A DNA stretch of 64,000 nucleotides, from positions 20,457 to 84,456 of the forward strand of contig CAJNYU010004349.1 of the NCBI GenBank assembly GCA_905331475.1. The letters are read 5' to 3'. The notes below the pieces were generated by a model. That model saw nothing but the letters and a program-made list of their open reading frames with translations. It searched no databases and was not told where the DNA came from. This DNA comes from Rotaria socialis (taxonomy: Eukaryota > Rotifera > Eurotatoria > Philodinida > Philodinidae). The position numbers were made by a program, and so were the translations under genes. Shown here piece by piece: positions 63,355 through 64,000 of the stretch; position 1 is the stretch's first letter, and each line of letters opens with the position of its first letter.

Positions 63355-64000
63355 ATGAAGCATAATTTCTTCTTTTTATTTTTTATTCTGTTTATGAATG
63401 AATGTTTATGTCAAACAGGATTTCCCAAACAATTTCAAACAATATTGAATATAACTGGATTATATTCATGGCAAACATCAACACATGGCGTCCAACAGCT
63501 ATTATATGATTATACAAACTTACGAGTTCGGTTTGATATTCAAGGATGGCGATCGCAACAAAATGAAACCTATCTAATTAAATATAAACCTGAAGGTGCC
63601 GAAGCAGGTTCAGTAAGTAGAAAGTAAACCTTTTGACGACGAATATTAATCATGAAATGTCTTTAGCCAGCTTCTCAAGGCTACTCAATGTTTAATTTCA
63701 ACCCTGATTATCCAGAATTGACAAAAGTAACATATATTTTATTTGTTTTTTTCTTCTTTTATATGTGAGAGTTTTTCTAAGAATGATTGTTGGTATAGAA
63801 CAGATCCTATGGGGGATATTGGCCCATTTCCTATCTCATGGTTTTATGGTCAAGAGAAGCCTTTTGAAATTCAACCGTGGTTTCCATTACCATCAAATCT
63901 CATCAATAAAGGAGAAGAATGGATACCAGAAATTCAAAAGAATGCAATAGTATGTATTTCTATTTTGATTAGTATTAAGTAAGCCTATAAGAGAAGCGTT
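63355..64000 (+). CDS. Secreted protein, 5' part (runs off the window)
   Basis: Three exons are visible: 63355-63612, 63667-63726 and 63782-63949, all phase 0; a GT donor follows 63949 and the rest lies outside. The 162 residues begin with a clear signal peptide (FFFLFFILFMNECLCQ). The mature part reads TGLYSWQTSTHGVQQLLYDY, LRVRFDIQGW, YKPEGAEAGSPASQGYSMFN, then CWYRTDPMGDIGPFPISWF. The phrase LLYDYTNLRVRFD recalls eukaryotic secreted proteins with a LolA/ependymin-like beta fold that wrap lipids, but I cannot assign the family with confidence. Exon 3 uses a CTAAG acceptor. The start was chosen because the signal peptide begins right at this ATG. Confidence 0.75.

Overview
This window is animal nuclear DNA, AT-rich (by eye about two thirds A+T), with compact genes cut by many short GT-AG introns, mostly 45-70 bp. 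Gene content is metazoan: a receptor guanylate cyclase, a TALE/TGIF homeobox gene, a nuclear receptor, an ETS factor and WAC. An ADP-ribosyltransferase fused to MORN repeats points to a rotifer, most likely a bdelloid. That placement is an inference from gene content and style; no marker gene proves it. Exon models below were built by hand from splice sites, reading-frame phase and family resemblance. Phases close for every multi-exon gene listed as complete.

Layout. 1-102 is a pure C run at the edge, which cuts off the 5' part of UBIAD1 (202-692 +). SLC25A36-like pyrimidine nucleotide carrier (881-2747 +) follows closely. A 25-exon receptor guanylate cyclase lies at 3817-9342 (+). 9343-15218 is gene-free and rich in CT and TA microsatellites, and leads into a TGIF-type homeobox gene (15219-16300 +). 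16301-20766 is gene-free. WAC (20767-24225 +, 14 exons), SNAPC3 (26227-27437 +) and a nuclear receptor (28422-31220 +, 11 exons) form a second gene cluster.

31221-38032 is repeat-bearing. It holds a deletion-derived hAT transposon with a perfect 8-bp target duplication (36878-37571) and a probable old TTAA-type element (31860-33186). An ETS gene (38033-38862 +) and a membrane-anchored CAP/GAPR-like gene (42256-43235 +) follow. 43236-54493 is gene-poor: one small secreted protein (46736-47044 -), a MITE (46023-46399) and a TTAA-bounded element of about 1.05 kb with GC-rich inverted ends (50775-51827).

The right end has an accessory flavour: the ADP-ribosyltransferase/MORN fusion (54494-56855 -), a 130-bp near-identical duplication around an N (59037-59297), a lone divergent ABC half-transporter (60489-62268 +), and the start of a secreted protein running off the window (63355 +).

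The neighbours do not form one pathway. The strongest shared signal is regulatory: several genes have a splice acceptor with no obvious donor exon shortly upstream of the start codon, fitting 5' UTR introns or spliced-leader trans-splicing. No CRISPR, rRNA or convincing tRNA gene was seen.
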